Part shown: one piece after another, positions 18,401-28,561 of the stretch | How positions within the stretch are numbered: the stretch's first letter is position 1 | How the letters are laid out: each line of letters begins with the position of its first letter | NCBI RefSeq assembly: GCF_900095135.1 | Contig: NZ_LT605205.1 | Span: forward strand, 3,596,001 to 3,660,000 | From: Proteiniphilum saccharofermentans | Lineage (GTDB): Bacteria > Bacteroidota > Bacteroidia > Bacteroidales > Dysgonomonadaceae | DNA length: 64,000 nucleotides | Direction: 5' to 3' | Notes under the pieces: model-generated | Told to the model about the DNA's origin: nothing | What the model saw: the letters and a program-made list of their open reading frames with translations, nothing else | Databases searched by the model: none | Program-made: the position numbers and the translations under genes

Positions 18401-21400
18401 ATGGGACAGCAAAATATATTCAAAAATCTCCGGCAATTCGAAAAAGAGTCGCTCTACTCGTTTCAGAACGAACATGATGCCTGCGGCGTCGGCCTCGCGA
18501 TGACATTGACGGGAGAGAAATCTCACGACATTGTGGAGAAAGGGCTGCAAGTGCTGGAAAATATGGTGCACCGGGGTGCCGAAAGCGCCGACAACATCAC
18601 CGGTGACGGTGCAGGAATACTGGTACAGATCCCGCATGAGTTCATCCTTCTGCAGGGAATTGCAGTTCCGACGGAAGGGCGGTACGGTACAGGACTCGTC
18701 TTCCTGCCACGGGAAAACGAAAAGAGAGAATATTGCCTCTCCGTTATTAAAGAGAAAGCCTATGAAGAAGATCTTTCGCTTTTCTTTATCCGTGATGTAC
18801 CTGTCAACAGCGGTTGCCTGGGAGAGATCGCCCTTGCCAATGAACCGGTGATCAAACAGCTGTTCGTTTCCGGCCATTTTTCGCCCGATGAACTGGAGAG
18901 AAAACTCTATATCCTGCGAAAAAGAGTGGAGAAAAGTATCTACAGCACTGAGATTGCAGAAGAGCGAAGCTTTTACATAGTAAGCCTTTCCACCCGGCAG
19001 ATGATCTATAAAGGGATGTTGTCGTCGATACAGCTTCGTCAGTACTTCCCGGATCTCACCAACCCCAATTTCACCAGCCGGATCGCACTGGTACATTCCC
19101 GGTTCAGCACCAACACATTCCCCACTTGGGATCTGGCGCAACCGTTCCGGATGCTGGCGCATAACGGCGAGATCAATACTATCCGCGGTAACCGCCAATG
19201 GATGCAGAGCCGTGAAAGTGTACTGCAATCGGATCTCTTCCCTGATATGGAAGAGCTCTATCCCGTAGTGCAACCCAATATGAGCGACAGCGCCTCTGTC
19301 GACAACGTGCTGGAGTTCCTGGTGATGTCCGGAAAATCGCTTCCGCACGCTATGGCAATGCTGGTTCCGGAAAGTTTTAACGAGAAGAATCCTATCCCCG
19401 ACGGGGTGAAAGCGTTCTATGAATACCACAGCATGCTGATGGAGCCGTGGGACGGACCGGCCACGCTTATTTTCAGCGACGGGCGTTACGCAGGCGGAAT
19501 GCTTGATCGCAACGGATTACGACCGGCACGATATACCATTACCCACAGCGGTATCATGATCATGGCATCCGAGACAGGTACCCTCGCTTTCGAGCCATCC
19601 GATATCAAACAGATGGGACGGTTGAAGCCGGGAAAGATGATGATGATCGATACGCTGACCGGTACCATCTATTCCGATGCAGAATTGAAAGAGACATTGG
19701 CAAACGCATTTCCCTACCGTGAATGGTTGAGCAGGAACTGCCTCAAGCTGGATGATATCTCTTCGGGACGAAGCGTGAACAACAATGTCGGGAACTACGA
19801 AACCCTGCTGAAAGCATTTGGCTATTCGGTGGAGGATCTCGAAGTACTGATCAAACCCATGGCATTGGAAGGGAAGGAACCCGTTTCATCCATGGGCAAC
19901 GATGTGACGCTGGCGGCACTGTCCGATAAGCCGCAACGGCTGTTCAACTATTTCCGACAGCAGTTCGCACAAGTGACCAATCCCCCCATTGACCCGATCC
20001 GGGAGGAACTGGTGATGTCGCTGACCGGCTACCTGGGTGCCGTACACCAAAATCTCCTCAAAGATATACCCGCACTATCGGGCATCGTGAAGGTAAAAAG
20101 CCCGATCCTGACCAATACCCAGTTTGACATCCTGTTGAACCTGCGGTACAAGGGATTCTCCTCTGCCATTATCCCTATGCTGTTCGATCCGAAAAGTGGT
20201 GCAGAAGGCATGCGCAGAGCACTGGAACAGATGTGTCTCTCCGTCGAAAAAGCGATCGATGAAGGTAAAAATTATATCGTATTGAGCGACAGAGGTGTGG
20301 ATGCGGAACATGCACCTATCCCTTCCCTGCTCGCCACATCAGCCGTACACCACTATCTGGTGGAGAAACGCAAACGGATGCAGATCGACATTGTAGTGGA
20401 GAGCGCCGAACCACGCGAAGTAATGCATTTCGCCCTGTTATTCGGATTTGGCGCCAATGCCATCAATCCTTACCTGATTTTTGCTATCCTTTCGGAGAAG
20501 ATAAAATCGGGAGAGATTGCGCTCGATCTCGCTACGGCAAAGAAAAACTATATCAAATCGGTCAATAAGGGATTACTGAAAGTACTTTCCAAAATGGGTA
20601 ATTCTACCCTGCGGAGTTATCGCGGCGCGCATATCTTCGAAGCGATTGGTATCTCATCCTTCCTGTTGGACAGCTATTTTAAAGGTACCTCATCAAAAAT
20701 TGAAGGGATCGACATGGAGGATGTCGCCCATGAGGTGCTGCAACCGTTCCTCGAAGCATTTTACAACGACGACAGTGAACCGTTTCATCTTCAAAATCTC
20801 GGGAATTATGCCTACAGGAACGATGGAGTGTACCACGCCTGGAATCCGGAAACTATCGCCAGGTTACAGATAGCCACCCGGACGAACAATTACGCTGTAT
20901 TCAAGGAGTATACCGCGCTGGCAGACAATAAAGAGAAGCCGGCTTTTATCCGCGACCTGCTTGATTATACACGCAATCCTATCGATATTTCCGAAGTAGA
21001 ACCTGCAGAGAACATTATGAAGCGATTCTGTACCGGCGCTATGTCGTATGGCTCCATCAGTAAGGAAGCGCATGAAGCGATGGCGATCGCGATGAATATT
21101 ATCGGCGGACGCAGCAATACCGGTGAGGGGGGTGAAGATCCCGAACGGTTCCACCCGCAGACCGACGGCCTGTCACGCCGGAGCGCCATCAAACAGATCG
21201 CTTCCGGCCGGTTTGGAGTCACCACGGAATATCTCGTCAATGCCGATGAACTGCAGATCAAGATCGCCCAGGGGGCAAAACCGGGTGAAGGGGGACAGTT
21301 ACCCGGATTCAAGGTGGACGAGATCATCGCCCGGACACGACACTCCATTCCCGGCATCACCCTGATCTCTCCCCCGCCCCATCACGATATTTACTCCATT

Positions 21401-22933
21401 GAAGACCTGGCGCAACTTATCTTCGACCTCAAGAACGTGAACCCGAACGCGAAGATCAGTGTGAAGCTGGTGTCGGAAAGCGGTGTCGGCACGATTGCTG
21501 CCGGCGTGGCGAAAGCCAAAGCCGACCTGATTGTGATCAGCGGCGCGGAAGGAGGCACCGGCGCGAGTCCCGCCAGTTCCATCAAACACGCGGGATTACC
21601 GTTAGAGATCGGCCTGGCGGAAACGCAACAGACATTGGTAGCGAATAATTTACGGGGAGTGGTCACATTGCAGACCGACGGGCAACTGAAAACCGGACGC
21701 GACATTATAATGGCTGCACTGCTCGGTGCCGAAGAGTTCGGTTTTGCCACCAGCGCGCTGATCGTACTGGGATGCGTAATGATGCGCAAATGCCATCTCA
21801 ATACCTGTCCGGTGGGTGTTGCCACCCAAAACGAAGAACTACGGAGAAGGTTCGTGGGACGACATGAGTACCTCGTCAACTTCTTCCGCTTCCTGGCAGA
21901 GGATACCCGGGAACAACTGGCAGAAATGGGATTCAGGTCACTCGATGAAGTGATCGGCCGGTCCGACCTGCTCCAACGCAAACATTATCCGGAGCTGCCC
22001 AAGACCGAAAAGATCGATCTGGCAAAGATCATCTACTTCCCGAAAGAAGCAAACCTTCTGCCTATCAGGAGGACGACTACCCAGCATCACAAGATCGATG
22101 ATGTATTGGATCGCATGCTGATCTCCGAAGCCCTTCCGGCCATCGAACATCAACAGTCGGTCGGCATCAAGGCAGCCATAAAAAATACCGACAGGGCGGT
22201 GGGCGCCATGCTGTCGGGCACTATTGCAGCGCGGTACGGACAAAAAGGGTTGCCGGAACACACTATTTCAGCCTATTTTGAAGGATCAGCCGGCCAGAGC
22301 TTCGGCGCATTCCTGGCAGGCGGGGTTACTTTCTACCTTCATGGCGACTGTAACGATTACCTGGGTAAAGGTTTGTCGGGAGGACGTATTATCGTAGCAC
22401 CGGCCAAAGGCAGCAACTTCAAATCGGAGGAGAACATCATCTGTGGTAACACATCACTCTATGGAGCTACTTCAGGTGAAGTATTCATCAGCGGTATCGC
22501 CGGTGAGCGTTTCTGTGTAAGGAACTCAGGGGCCACCGCTGTGGTGGAGGGAGCCGGTGACCATTGCTGCGAATACATGACCGGCGGATGTACGGTCGTG
22601 CTCGGCAGCACCGGGAGGAATTTCGCGGCCGGCATGAGCGGCGGTATTGCCTATGTCCTGGACGAAAAAGGTGATTTCGACTTTTACTGCAATATGGAAA
22701 TGGTGGAACTGACGCTATTGGAAGAGATGTCGGACGTTAGGGAATTGAAAAACCTCATATCCAAACACAGCCAGTATACTAACAGCGAAATAGCCAAACG
22801 TATTCTCGATAACTGGGATTTTTATGCGACTAAATTCATCAAAGTAGTACCTATTGAGTACAAGAAAGTACTCCAGGAAAAGAAGATGGCGGCATTGAAC
22901 CAAAAAATCGCCGTAGTCGAAAGAGACTATTAA
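18401..22933 (+). CDS. gltB: Glutamate synthase, large subunit
   Basis: The 1510-residue protein has the full GOGAT large-subunit layout. A short propeptide is followed by the class II glutamine amidotransferase nucleophile Cys28 (HDACGVGL). A central domain leads to the FMN-binding synthase barrel (about 860-1210), with the 3Fe-4S cysteines in CVMMRKCHLNTCPVG near 1126-1140. A C-terminal beta-helix domain (GxxxG repeats about 1270-1480) closes it. It makes two glutamates from glutamine and 2-oxoglutarate. gltD follows after 200 bases occupied mostly by the second palindromic element. Confidence 0.96.
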   Translation: MGQQNIFKNLRQFEKESLYSFQNEHDACGVGLAMTLTGEKSHDIVEKGLQVLENMVHRGAESADNITGDGAGILVQIPHEFILLQGIAVPTEGRYGTGLVFLPRENEKREYCLSVIKEKAYEEDLSLFFIRDVPVNSGCLGEIALANEPVIKQLFVSGHFSPDELERKLYILRKRVEKSIYSTEIAEERSFYIVSLSTRQMIYKGMLSSIQLRQYFPDLTNPNFTSRIALVHSRFSTNTFPTWDLAQPFRMLAHNGEINTIRGNRQWMQSRESVLQSDLFPDMEELYPVVQPNMSDSASVDNVLEFLVMSGKSLPHAMAMLVPESFNEKNPIPDGVKAFYEYHSMLMEPWDGPATLIFSDGRYAGGMLDRNGLRPARYTITHSGIMIMASETGTLAFEPSDIKQMGRLKPGKMMMIDTLTGTIYSDAELKETLANAFPYREWLSRNCLKLDDISSGRSVNNNVGNYETLLKAFGYSVEDLEVLIKPMALEGKEPVSSMGNDVTLAALSDKPQRLFNYFRQQFAQVTNPPIDPIREELVMSLTGYLGAVHQNLLKDIPALSGIVKVKSPILTNTQFDILLNLRYKGFSSAIIPMLFDPKSGAEGMRRALEQMCLSVEKAIDEGKNYIVLSDRGVDAEHAPIPSLLATSAVHHYLVEKRKRMQIDIVVESAEPREVMHFALLFGFGANAINPYLIFAILSEKIKSGEIALDLATAKKNYIKSVNKGLLKVLSKMGNSTLRSYRGAHIFEAIGISSFLLDSYFKGTSSKIEGIDMEDVAHEVLQPFLEAFYNDDSEPFHLQNLGNYAYRNDGVYHAWNPETIARLQIATRTNNYAVFKEYTALADNKEKPAFIRDLLDYTRNPIDISEVEPAENIMKRFCTGAMSYGSISKEAHEAMAIAMNIIGGRSNTGEGGEDPERFHPQTDGLSRRSAIKQIASGRFGVTTEYLVNADELQIKIAQGAKPGEGGQLPGFKVDEIIARTRHSIPGITLISPPPHHDIYSIEDLAQLIFDLKNVNPNAKISVKLVSESGVGTIAAGVAKAKADLIVISGAEGGTGASPASSIKHAGLPLEIGLAETQQTLVANNLRGVVTLQTDGQLKTGRDIIMAALLGAEEFGFATSALIVLGCVMMRKCHLNTCPVGVATQNEELRRRFVGRHEYLVNFFRFLAEDTREQLAEMGFRSLDEVIGRSDLLQRKHYPELPKTEKIDLAKIIYFPKEANLLPIRRTTTQHHKIDDVLDRMLISEALPAIEHQQSVGIKAAIKNTDRAVGAMLSGTIAARYGQKGLPEHTISAYFEGSAGQSFGAFLAGGVTFYLHGDCNDYLGKGLSGGRIIVAPAKGSNFKSEENIICGNTSLYGATSGEVFISGIAGERFCVRNSGATAVVEGAGDHCCEYMTGGCTVVLGSTGRNFAAGMSGGIAYVLDEKGDFDFYCNMEMVELTLLEEMSDVRELKNLISKHSQYTNSEIAKRILDNWDFYATKFIKVVPIEYKKVLQEKKMAALNQKIAVVERDY

Positions 22934-22953
22934 CAGGATATTCGACAAAATGT

Positions 22954-23114
22954 ATGCAATTAAACCGGAGACCTTTAGATGTTGTGCGGGGCACCCATAA
23001 CTCGCATGGAGCGTTAAAAGAGGAGCTGTTTGAAGCGAAGCGAGTTCTACTCTTTTAGCTCATGTGAGTTAAAATGGGTCACACAACATCGGTAGTCGGA
23101 TGATTTAATTGCAT
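22954..23114. repeat. Palindromic intergenic element, copy 2 (gltB-gltD)
   Basis: A 161-bp imperfect palindrome homologous to 13435-13588. The outer arms are ATGCAATTAAA and TTTAATTGCAT, so where copy 1 has C/G within the arm this copy has T/A on both sides. The inner arm GATGTTGTGCGG pairs with CACACAACATC, again with changes matched across the stem. The tip again carries GAAGCGAAGC. It is transcribed between gltB and gltD. Confidence 0.85.
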
Positions 23115-23133
23115 TATCAAACAAAAAAAGAAC

Positions 23134-24606
23134 ATGGGAAATCCAAAAGCATTTATGACGATACCCAGGAAAGATGCCGGTTATCGTCCCGTAAGCGACA
23201 GAATATATGACTACAGCGAGGTAGAACAGACCCTCAACAGGGAAGACCGTAAGTTGCAGGCAGCACGCTGTATGGACTGCGGTATCCCGTTCTGCCACTG
23301 GGCTTGTCCTCTTGGCAACAAAATGCCCGAATGGCAGGATCATATTTATAAAGGCGAATGGAAAAAGGGGGTGGACGTGTTACAGGAGACCAATAACTTC
23401 CCCGAATTTACCGGCCGGGTTTGTCCCGCCCCCTGCGAAAAATCATGCGTACTGGCGCTGCACGAGGCGCCGGTCACCATCCGTGAGAATGAAGCTTCTG
23501 TCACCGAAGTAGCGTTCAGGGAAGGGATGATCAAAGCCCATCCGCCGAAGCGGAGGACTGGCAAGAAAGTAGCTGTTATCGGCTCCGGTCCGGCTGGACT
23601 GGCTGCTGCCCAGCAACTGAACCGGAAAGGACATTCTGTCACCGTCTTCGAGAAGGATCACAGCCCGGGCGGACTGCTCAGATATGGCATTCCTAACTTC
23701 AAACTGGCCAAACAGGTGATCGACCGCCGACTGGCACTGCTGATTGAAGAAGGTATTGAATTCAGAACCAATACAGAGGTAGGGAAAGATATCTCCGGGG
23801 CAGAGATCATGAAGGAGTACGATGCCATTTGTCTGGCTGTCGGTGCCGGACAACCAAGAAATATCACACCTGAAGGACGTGACCTGAAAGGGATCCACTT
23901 TGCCATGGATTTCCTTTCACAACAGATCCGTATCCTGCAGAAAGAAGAGCCCGATACTGCCGAACAAATATCGGCCAAAGGGAAGCATGTGCTGGTGATC
24001 GGTGGGGGCGATACCGGCTCCGACTGCGTGGGTACATCGATACGACAGGATGCTTTAAGCGTGACGCAGATCGAGATTATGCCCAAACCACCCGTGGGAC
24101 ATAATCCGGCGACTCCGTGGCCAAGTCCCTATCCACAGGTGTTAAAGACCTCGTCATCGCATGAGGAGGGTTGTGAGCGGCGTTGGCAATTGAACACATT
24201 GAAGTTCAGCGGAGAAAACGGACAAGTAAAAGAGGCATTGGTAGAAGAGGTGAGTTGGGAAAAAGACAGCAACGGCCGTTTCAGTATGGTACCGACCGGT
24301 AAAAAGGAGGTATTGAAAGCCGATCTGGTATTGCTGGCACTCGGCTTTGTCCACCCGGTACAGGAAGGTTTACTGAATGAATTAGGCGTCAATTACGATG
24401 TCCGGGGGAATGTGGCAGTCGACAAGCAACACCTTAGCTCTGTTGATAAAGTTTTCGCCACCGGTGATGCCGTGATGGGCGCCAGCCTTGTAGTGAAAGC
24501 CATCGCATCGGGCAGAAAAACGGCGGAGAATATTCATAAAATGCTTATGCCGCAAGAGAACAGTCTGTTTTCCATATCACCGGCAGCCTCCCTTTTATCG
24601 CGATAA
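23134..24606 (+). CDS. gltD: Glutamate synthase, small (beta) subunit
   Basis: The 490-residue flavoprotein feeds electrons from NAD(P)H to GltB. An N-terminal ferredoxin-like domain holds two cysteine sets for 4Fe-4S clusters (46, 49, 54, 58 and 97, 101, 105). An FAD-binding VIGSGPAGLAAAQQL follows (about 148-162), then an NAD(P)-binding VIGGGDTGSDCVG near 289-301 and a C-terminal ATGDAVMGASLVVKAIASG that closes the FAD site. Length and order are standard. It is separated from gltB by the palindromic repeat and followed 35 bases later by asnB. Confidence 0.95.
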   Translation: MGNPKAFMTIPRKDAGYRPVSDRIYDYSEVEQTLNREDRKLQAARCMDCGIPFCHWACPLGNKMPEWQDHIYKGEWKKGVDVLQETNNFPEFTGRVCPAPCEKSCVLALHEAPVTIRENEASVTEVAFREGMIKAHPPKRRTGKKVAVIGSGPAGLAAAQQLNRKGHSVTVFEKDHSPGGLLRYGIPNFKLAKQVIDRRLALLIEEGIEFRTNTEVGKDISGAEIMKEYDAICLAVGAGQPRNITPEGRDLKGIHFAMDFLSQQIRILQKEEPDTAEQISAKGKHVLVIGGGDTGSDCVGTSIRQDALSVTQIEIMPKPPVGHNPATPWPSPYPQVLKTSSSHEEGCERRWQLNTLKFSGENGQVKEALVEEVSWEKDSNGRFSMVPTGKKEVLKADLVLLALGFVHPVQEGLLNELGVNYDVRGNVAVDKQHLSSVDKVFATGDAVMGASLVVKAIASGRKTAENIHKMLMPQENSLFSISPAASLLSR

Positions 24607-24641
24607 TATCCATTATTCAATCACCAAAAACAAGAAATAAC

Positions 24642-26327
24642 ATGTGTGGAATAGTTTGCACATTTAATATAAAAAAATCCGAAGAAGAGTTACGTCCGCA
24701 ATTACTGAAAATGTCACGGAAATTACGCCACCGCGGGCCTGACTGGTCGGGTATCTTCTCCTCCGACAAAGCGGTCATGGCGCACGAACGCCTCTCGATC
24801 ATCGATCCCGCATCAGGCAATCAGCCTCTTTACAGCAAAGACGGTAAATTAGTGCTGGCTGTAAACGGTGAGATATACAACCACCGTGAGATCCGGAAGC
24901 AATATGAGGGCAAGTATGATTTCCTTACCCAATCCGATTGTGAAGTGATCCTTGCGCTGTACCGGGACAAGGGAACCGGTTTTCTGGATGACCTGAACGG
25001 CATCTTTGCCTTTGCCTTGTACGACATCGAAAAGGATGCTTTCCTTATTGGAAGGGATCACATCGGTATCATCCCTCTTTATCAGGGATGGGATCAGGAT
25101 GGAGCCTATTATGTGGCATCAGAACTAAAAGCACTGGAAGGGTACTGCAATAGTATTGAAGAATTTCCTCCCGGACATTACTTTTACAGTAGTGATAACC
25201 AGTTCCGGCAGTGGTACTCCCGTGAGTGGACGGAATATGATAATGTGAAAGAGAATGTTTCCGATGTACAACTTCTTAAACAGGCGTTGGAAGATGCCGT
25301 TCAACGCCAGATGATGAGCGATGTGCCTTACGGGGTATTGCTTTCAGGAGGACTGGACTCCTCCATCATCTCCGCCATCGCTAAAAAATTCTCTGCTAAA
25401 CGGGTGGAAACTGACAACAGCGAGGATGCCTGGTGGCCGCAACTACACTCTTTTGCCATCGGACTGGAAGGATCACCCGACCTGGCGGCCGCCAGAAAAG
25501 TGGCAAACCATATCGGGTCGGTCCATCATGAAATAAATTACACTATTCAGGAAGGGATTGATGCTATTCGCGATGTGATCTACCATATCGAGACCTATGA
25601 CGTGACGACAGTCCGCGCGAGTACGCCGATGTACCTCATTGCACGTTTTATTAAATCGATGGGAGTAAAGATGGTGCTTTCCGGCGAGGGTGCCGACGAG
25701 ATCTTCGGAGGATATCTTTATTTCCACAAAGCCCCCAATGCTGAAGAATTCCATAAGGAGACTGTCCGGAAATTGAGTAAACTGCACCAGTACGACTGCC
25801 TGCGGGCCAATAAATCGCTGGCATCGTGGGGAGTGGAAGGGCGTGTACCCTTCCTCGACAAAGAATTTATAGATATAGCCATGCGCCTCAATCCGAAAGA
25901 CAAAATGGCAGGGAACGGTAAGATTGAAAAACATATCCTTCGTCAGGCATTTCAGAATTATCTGCCTGAAGAAGTGACCTGGCGGCAGAAAGAGCAGTTC
26001 TCCGATGGTGTTGGATATGGCTGGATCGATACTTTAAAAGAGATAGCAGCACATGAGGTAACGGACGAACAGATGGCCAATGTACATCATCGCTTTCCCA
26101 TCAATCCGCCATTAACAAAAGAAGAATATATGTACCGCTGCATCTACTCCGAACTGTTCCCGTCGGACAGCGCCGCCCGGTGCGTTCCGTCCGTCCCGTC
26201 GGTAGCATGCAGCACACCGGTCGCTCTGGAATGGGACGAACAATTCAAGAAAAATGCCGACCCCTCAGGAAGAGCGGTCGGCCAGGTACATGAGCATGGG
26301 TATCAGCAGACGTATATTGATCAGTAA
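24642..26327 (+). CDS. asnB: Asparagine synthase B (glutamine-hydrolysing)
   Basis: The 561-residue enzyme makes asparagine from aspartate, ATP and glutamine. Cys2 (MCGIVCTF) is the class II amidotransferase nucleophile. The amidotransferase domain (1-200) carries RHRGPDWSG and AVNGEIYNH. The synthetase domain starts with the PP-loop LLSGGLDSS near 231-239 and contains LSGEGADEIFGGY near 346-358. Both sites look intact. It closes the glutamine-using gene row glnN-gltB-gltD-asnB. The C-terminal tail (PSVPSVACSTPVALEWDE) is typical of AsnB. No clear terminator was seen before the convergent manC. Confidence 0.95.
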   Translation: MCGIVCTFNIKKSEEELRPQLLKMSRKLRHRGPDWSGIFSSDKAVMAHERLSIIDPASGNQPLYSKDGKLVLAVNGEIYNHREIRKQYEGKYDFLTQSDCEVILALYRDKGTGFLDDLNGIFAFALYDIEKDAFLIGRDHIGIIPLYQGWDQDGAYYVASELKALEGYCNSIEEFPPGHYFYSSDNQFRQWYSREWTEYDNVKENVSDVQLLKQALEDAVQRQMMSDVPYGVLLSGGLDSSIISAIAKKFSAKRVETDNSEDAWWPQLHSFAIGLEGSPDLAAARKVANHIGSVHHEINYTIQEGIDAIRDVIYHIETYDVTTVRASTPMYLIARFIKSMGVKMVLSGEGADEIFGGYLYFHKAPNAEEFHKETVRKLSKLHQYDCLRANKSLASWGVEGRVPFLDKEFIDIAMRLNPKDKMAGNGKIEKHILRQAFQNYLPEEVTWRQKEQFSDGVGYGWIDTLKEIAAHEVTDEQMANVHHRFPINPPLTKEEYMYRCIYSELFPSDSAARCVPSVPSVACSTPVALEWDEQFKKNADPSGRAVGQVHEHGYQQTYIDQ

Positions 26328-26375
26328 GAGTACGCCCCCTTACGGGATACCCGGCTTGATGTCTTCTCCCAAGGA

Positions 26376-27458
26376 TTAAACATATTCATCTCCATAACGG
26401 AATTTCACATCCGTCACGAAGTGTTTGATCCGCTGTTCCTCACTTTTCTTACAAATCATCAGGACATTGTCCGACTCGGCGACGATATAACCGTCAAGAC
26501 CCTGTAAGACGACCAGTTTGTCTTCACTCATCGCGACGACATTATCGTTACTCTCTACAAACAGGGACTTGCAGTGCAGGCTGGCATTGCTTTCCCCATC
26601 CTTATCCGAGATTTCATGCAGGGCGCCCCAGGTTCCCAGGTCGCTCCACCCGAAGTTGGAGATGTTCACATATACGTTATCCGCTTTCTCCAGGATACCA
26701 TAATCGATGGATATATTAGGACAAAACGGGAAACTCGCATCGACAAACTTTTTCTCGTCGGGCGTGTTAAACACCTCTTTTCCCTCGCTGAACTTCTGGT
26801 TGATATCCGGAAGGTACTTTTTAAAAGCATCCAGGATGGTGTTTACATTCCACAGGAAAATACCCGAGTTCCATACAAACTCACCGCTGTCGACAAATTT
26901 CTTGGCCAGTTCCAAATTAGGTTTTTCGGTAAACGCCTTCACCTTATGTATTCCACCCGTCTCCTCCTCATTCACCTGAATATAGCCATAGCCTGTTTCG
27001 GGACGACTGGGTTTAATTCCGAGCGTAAGTAAGACCGGATTACTGTTTACAAAATCCAGCCCCTTTTGAATATCAGCCACGAACTCGTCAGTATTCATGA
27101 TCAGGTGATCCGACGGAGCGACGACTATATTCGCGTTGGGATCGATCGCGTTTATCCTGAAAGAAGCGTAAGCAATGGCAGGAGCGGTATTTCGTCTGAT
27201 CGGCTCCAGCAAGAGCTGGTTATCTTTCAGTTCGGGCAACTGCTTTTTCGTCATTTCAGCGTATGCATCGTTCGTCACAATGTATATGTTCTCTGCCGGA
27301 ACTATTTGTTTGAACCGGTCAAAAGTACTTTGCAGCAACGACCGTCCTGTTCCGAAGAAATCAAGAAACTGTTTGGGTTTTCCCTCTTTACTGAAGGGCC
27401 AGAAGCGGCTTCCCACACCGCCGCTCATGATTACACAATAATTATGATTGTTTCTCAT
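26376..27458 (-). CDS. manC: Mannose-1-phosphate guanylyltransferase
   Basis: The 360-residue protein makes GDP-mannose from mannose 1-phosphate and GTP, for surface glycans. The nucleotidyltransferase signature MSGGVGSRFWPFSKEGKPKQ (residues 11-30) is complete. FTEKP (about 169-173) and the metal/sugar site near NSGIFLW (about 191-197) follow. It lacks the C-terminal isomerase domain of the longer bifunctional ManC/AlgA proteins (about 470 residues), so it is the single-function form common in Bacteroidetes. Convergent with asnB. The 350 bases upstream end in the left terminus of an IS21 element. Confidence 0.92.
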   Translation of the reverse strand: MRNNHNYCVIMSGGVGSRFWPFSKEGKPKQFLDFFGTGRSLLQSTFDRFKQIVPAENIYIVTNDAYAEMTKKQLPELKDNQLLLEPIRRNTAPAIAYASFRINAIDPNANIVVAPSDHLIMNTDEFVADIQKGLDFVNSNPVLLTLGIKPSRPETGYGYIQVNEEETGGIHKVKAFTEKPNLELAKKFVDSGEFVWNSGIFLWNVNTILDAFKKYLPDINQKFSEGKEVFNTPDEKKFVDASFPFCPNISIDYGILEKADNVYVNISNFGWSDLGTWGALHEISDKDGESNASLHCKSLFVESNDNVVAMSEDKLVVLQGLDGYIVAESDNVLMICKKSEEQRIKHFVTDVKFRYGDEYV

Positions 27459-27704
27459 TCCTAAGATTATATATGTTTTTAAAAATGAAATTCACGTTTA
27501 TCTACTTTTTTCTTTGTACGGGTTCCTATTTAGTTAAATAACATCCTTCCGCAACAATTTGTTTATGGTCTCCTCAAATTTGCCTTTAAAGATACAAAAC
27601 AAAACGGAAACAGCATCGGGAAGCAGCCGGAAACATAACATAAAAATGATAAGAAGTGATCCAAAAAATACATCCGTAAAAGATTGTAATTAGCAAATTT
27701 ACAA

Positions 27705-27758
27705 TGTACAAAAAATGGCAATGTTGAGTGTACAACTTTTGGCAATATCCAATGTACA
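27705..27758. repeat. Left terminal repeats of the IS21 element
   Basis: Three TGTACA cores at a 24-bp period, with TGGCAAT-type sequence between them. They mirror the right end at 30092-30145 and are the likely IstA binding sites. Confidence 0.85.
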
Positions 27759-27808
27759 GGTTTAACATTACATTAACTATCTCTTTTTTATTGTATTCAA
27801 CTGTTTTT

Positions 27809-28561
27809 TTATTCTTTCTCAAGGAAAGTTTTCCGGTTGTCCATACGGTAACCGTTTCCCTCGAACCTGATCACCTCGCAACGATATAGCAGTCGATCCA
27901 GGATGGCTGTGGCTAACACTTCATCATCCAGTGTCTCCGCCCACTGGCTGGGTGACTTGTTAGTGGTGATGATGATCGAGCACTGCTCATGCAGGTGATT
28001 GATCAGATTGAACAGAGCCACCGCTTCACTCTTTTGCACCGGGAACATCATGATGTCATCTATGGCAATCAGGTGTGCCTTGGTGTATCGCTTGTAGGTG
28101 CTCATTGCCGATGAGATGATTTCTTTCCTGTTGAGCACGCCTATCAGGTCAGCCATGGTGGTAAAATAGGCCCTATAACCTTTCTTGATGGCATCATTGA
28201 CCAGTCCCCCGGCCAGGTATGTTTTGCCCGTACCGCTTGGCCCCATCAGCACCAGGTTGTATAGCTGATCGACCCAGAGCAGCTCCCTGAGCTGTGTCAT
28301 CTGCCTTATGCCGATGCTGCTCGAGGCCTTGTAATCGTACTCGTCAAGCTCGTGTGCACGTGGCAGACGGGCCAGTTTAGTCCTGCGCCGGTAATCATTC
28401 AGCTGTCGCTGCTCTAGCTCTTTTATAAGCATGTTCTCCAGGAAGTCCGCGTATCCCGGTGTATCTATGCTCGCCTGGTGAAGCATCGGCTGCAAGTTTT
28501 TGCTCAGGTATCCCAAACGAAGTATGCCGGCATATTGCTTCATGTTTTCTATCTGCTTCAT
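27809..28561 (-). CDS. istB: IstB, ATPase helper of IS21 transposition
   Basis: The 250-residue AAA+ protein has Walker A GPSGTGKTYLAGG (about 108-120) and Walker B HLIAIDDIMMFP (about 168-179), with a sensor-like IITTNKSPSQWAE after it. IstB assembles on DNA as an ATP-dependent oligomer and presents the target to the IstA transposase. Its start overlaps the istA stop by 4 bases (ATGA), the usual coupling in IS21. It appears intact. Its length fits the family. Confidence 0.95.
   Translation of the reverse strand: MKQIENMKQYAGILRLGYLSKNLQPMLHQASIDTPGYADFLENMLIKELEQRQLNDYRRRTKLARLPRAHELDEYDYKASSSIGIRQMTQLRELLWVDQLYNLVLMGPSGTGKTYLAGGLVNDAIKKGYRAYFTTMADLIGVLNRKEIISSAMSTYKRYTKAHLIAIDDIMMFPVQKSEAVALFNLINHLHEQCSIIITTNKSPSQWAETLDDEVLATAILDRLLYRCEVIRFEGNGYRMDNRKTFLEKE

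Noticed and set aside
18359-19429. A 356-codon open frame on the minus strand.
   Set aside because: It is the shadow of gltB, whose motifs are unmistakable on the other strand.
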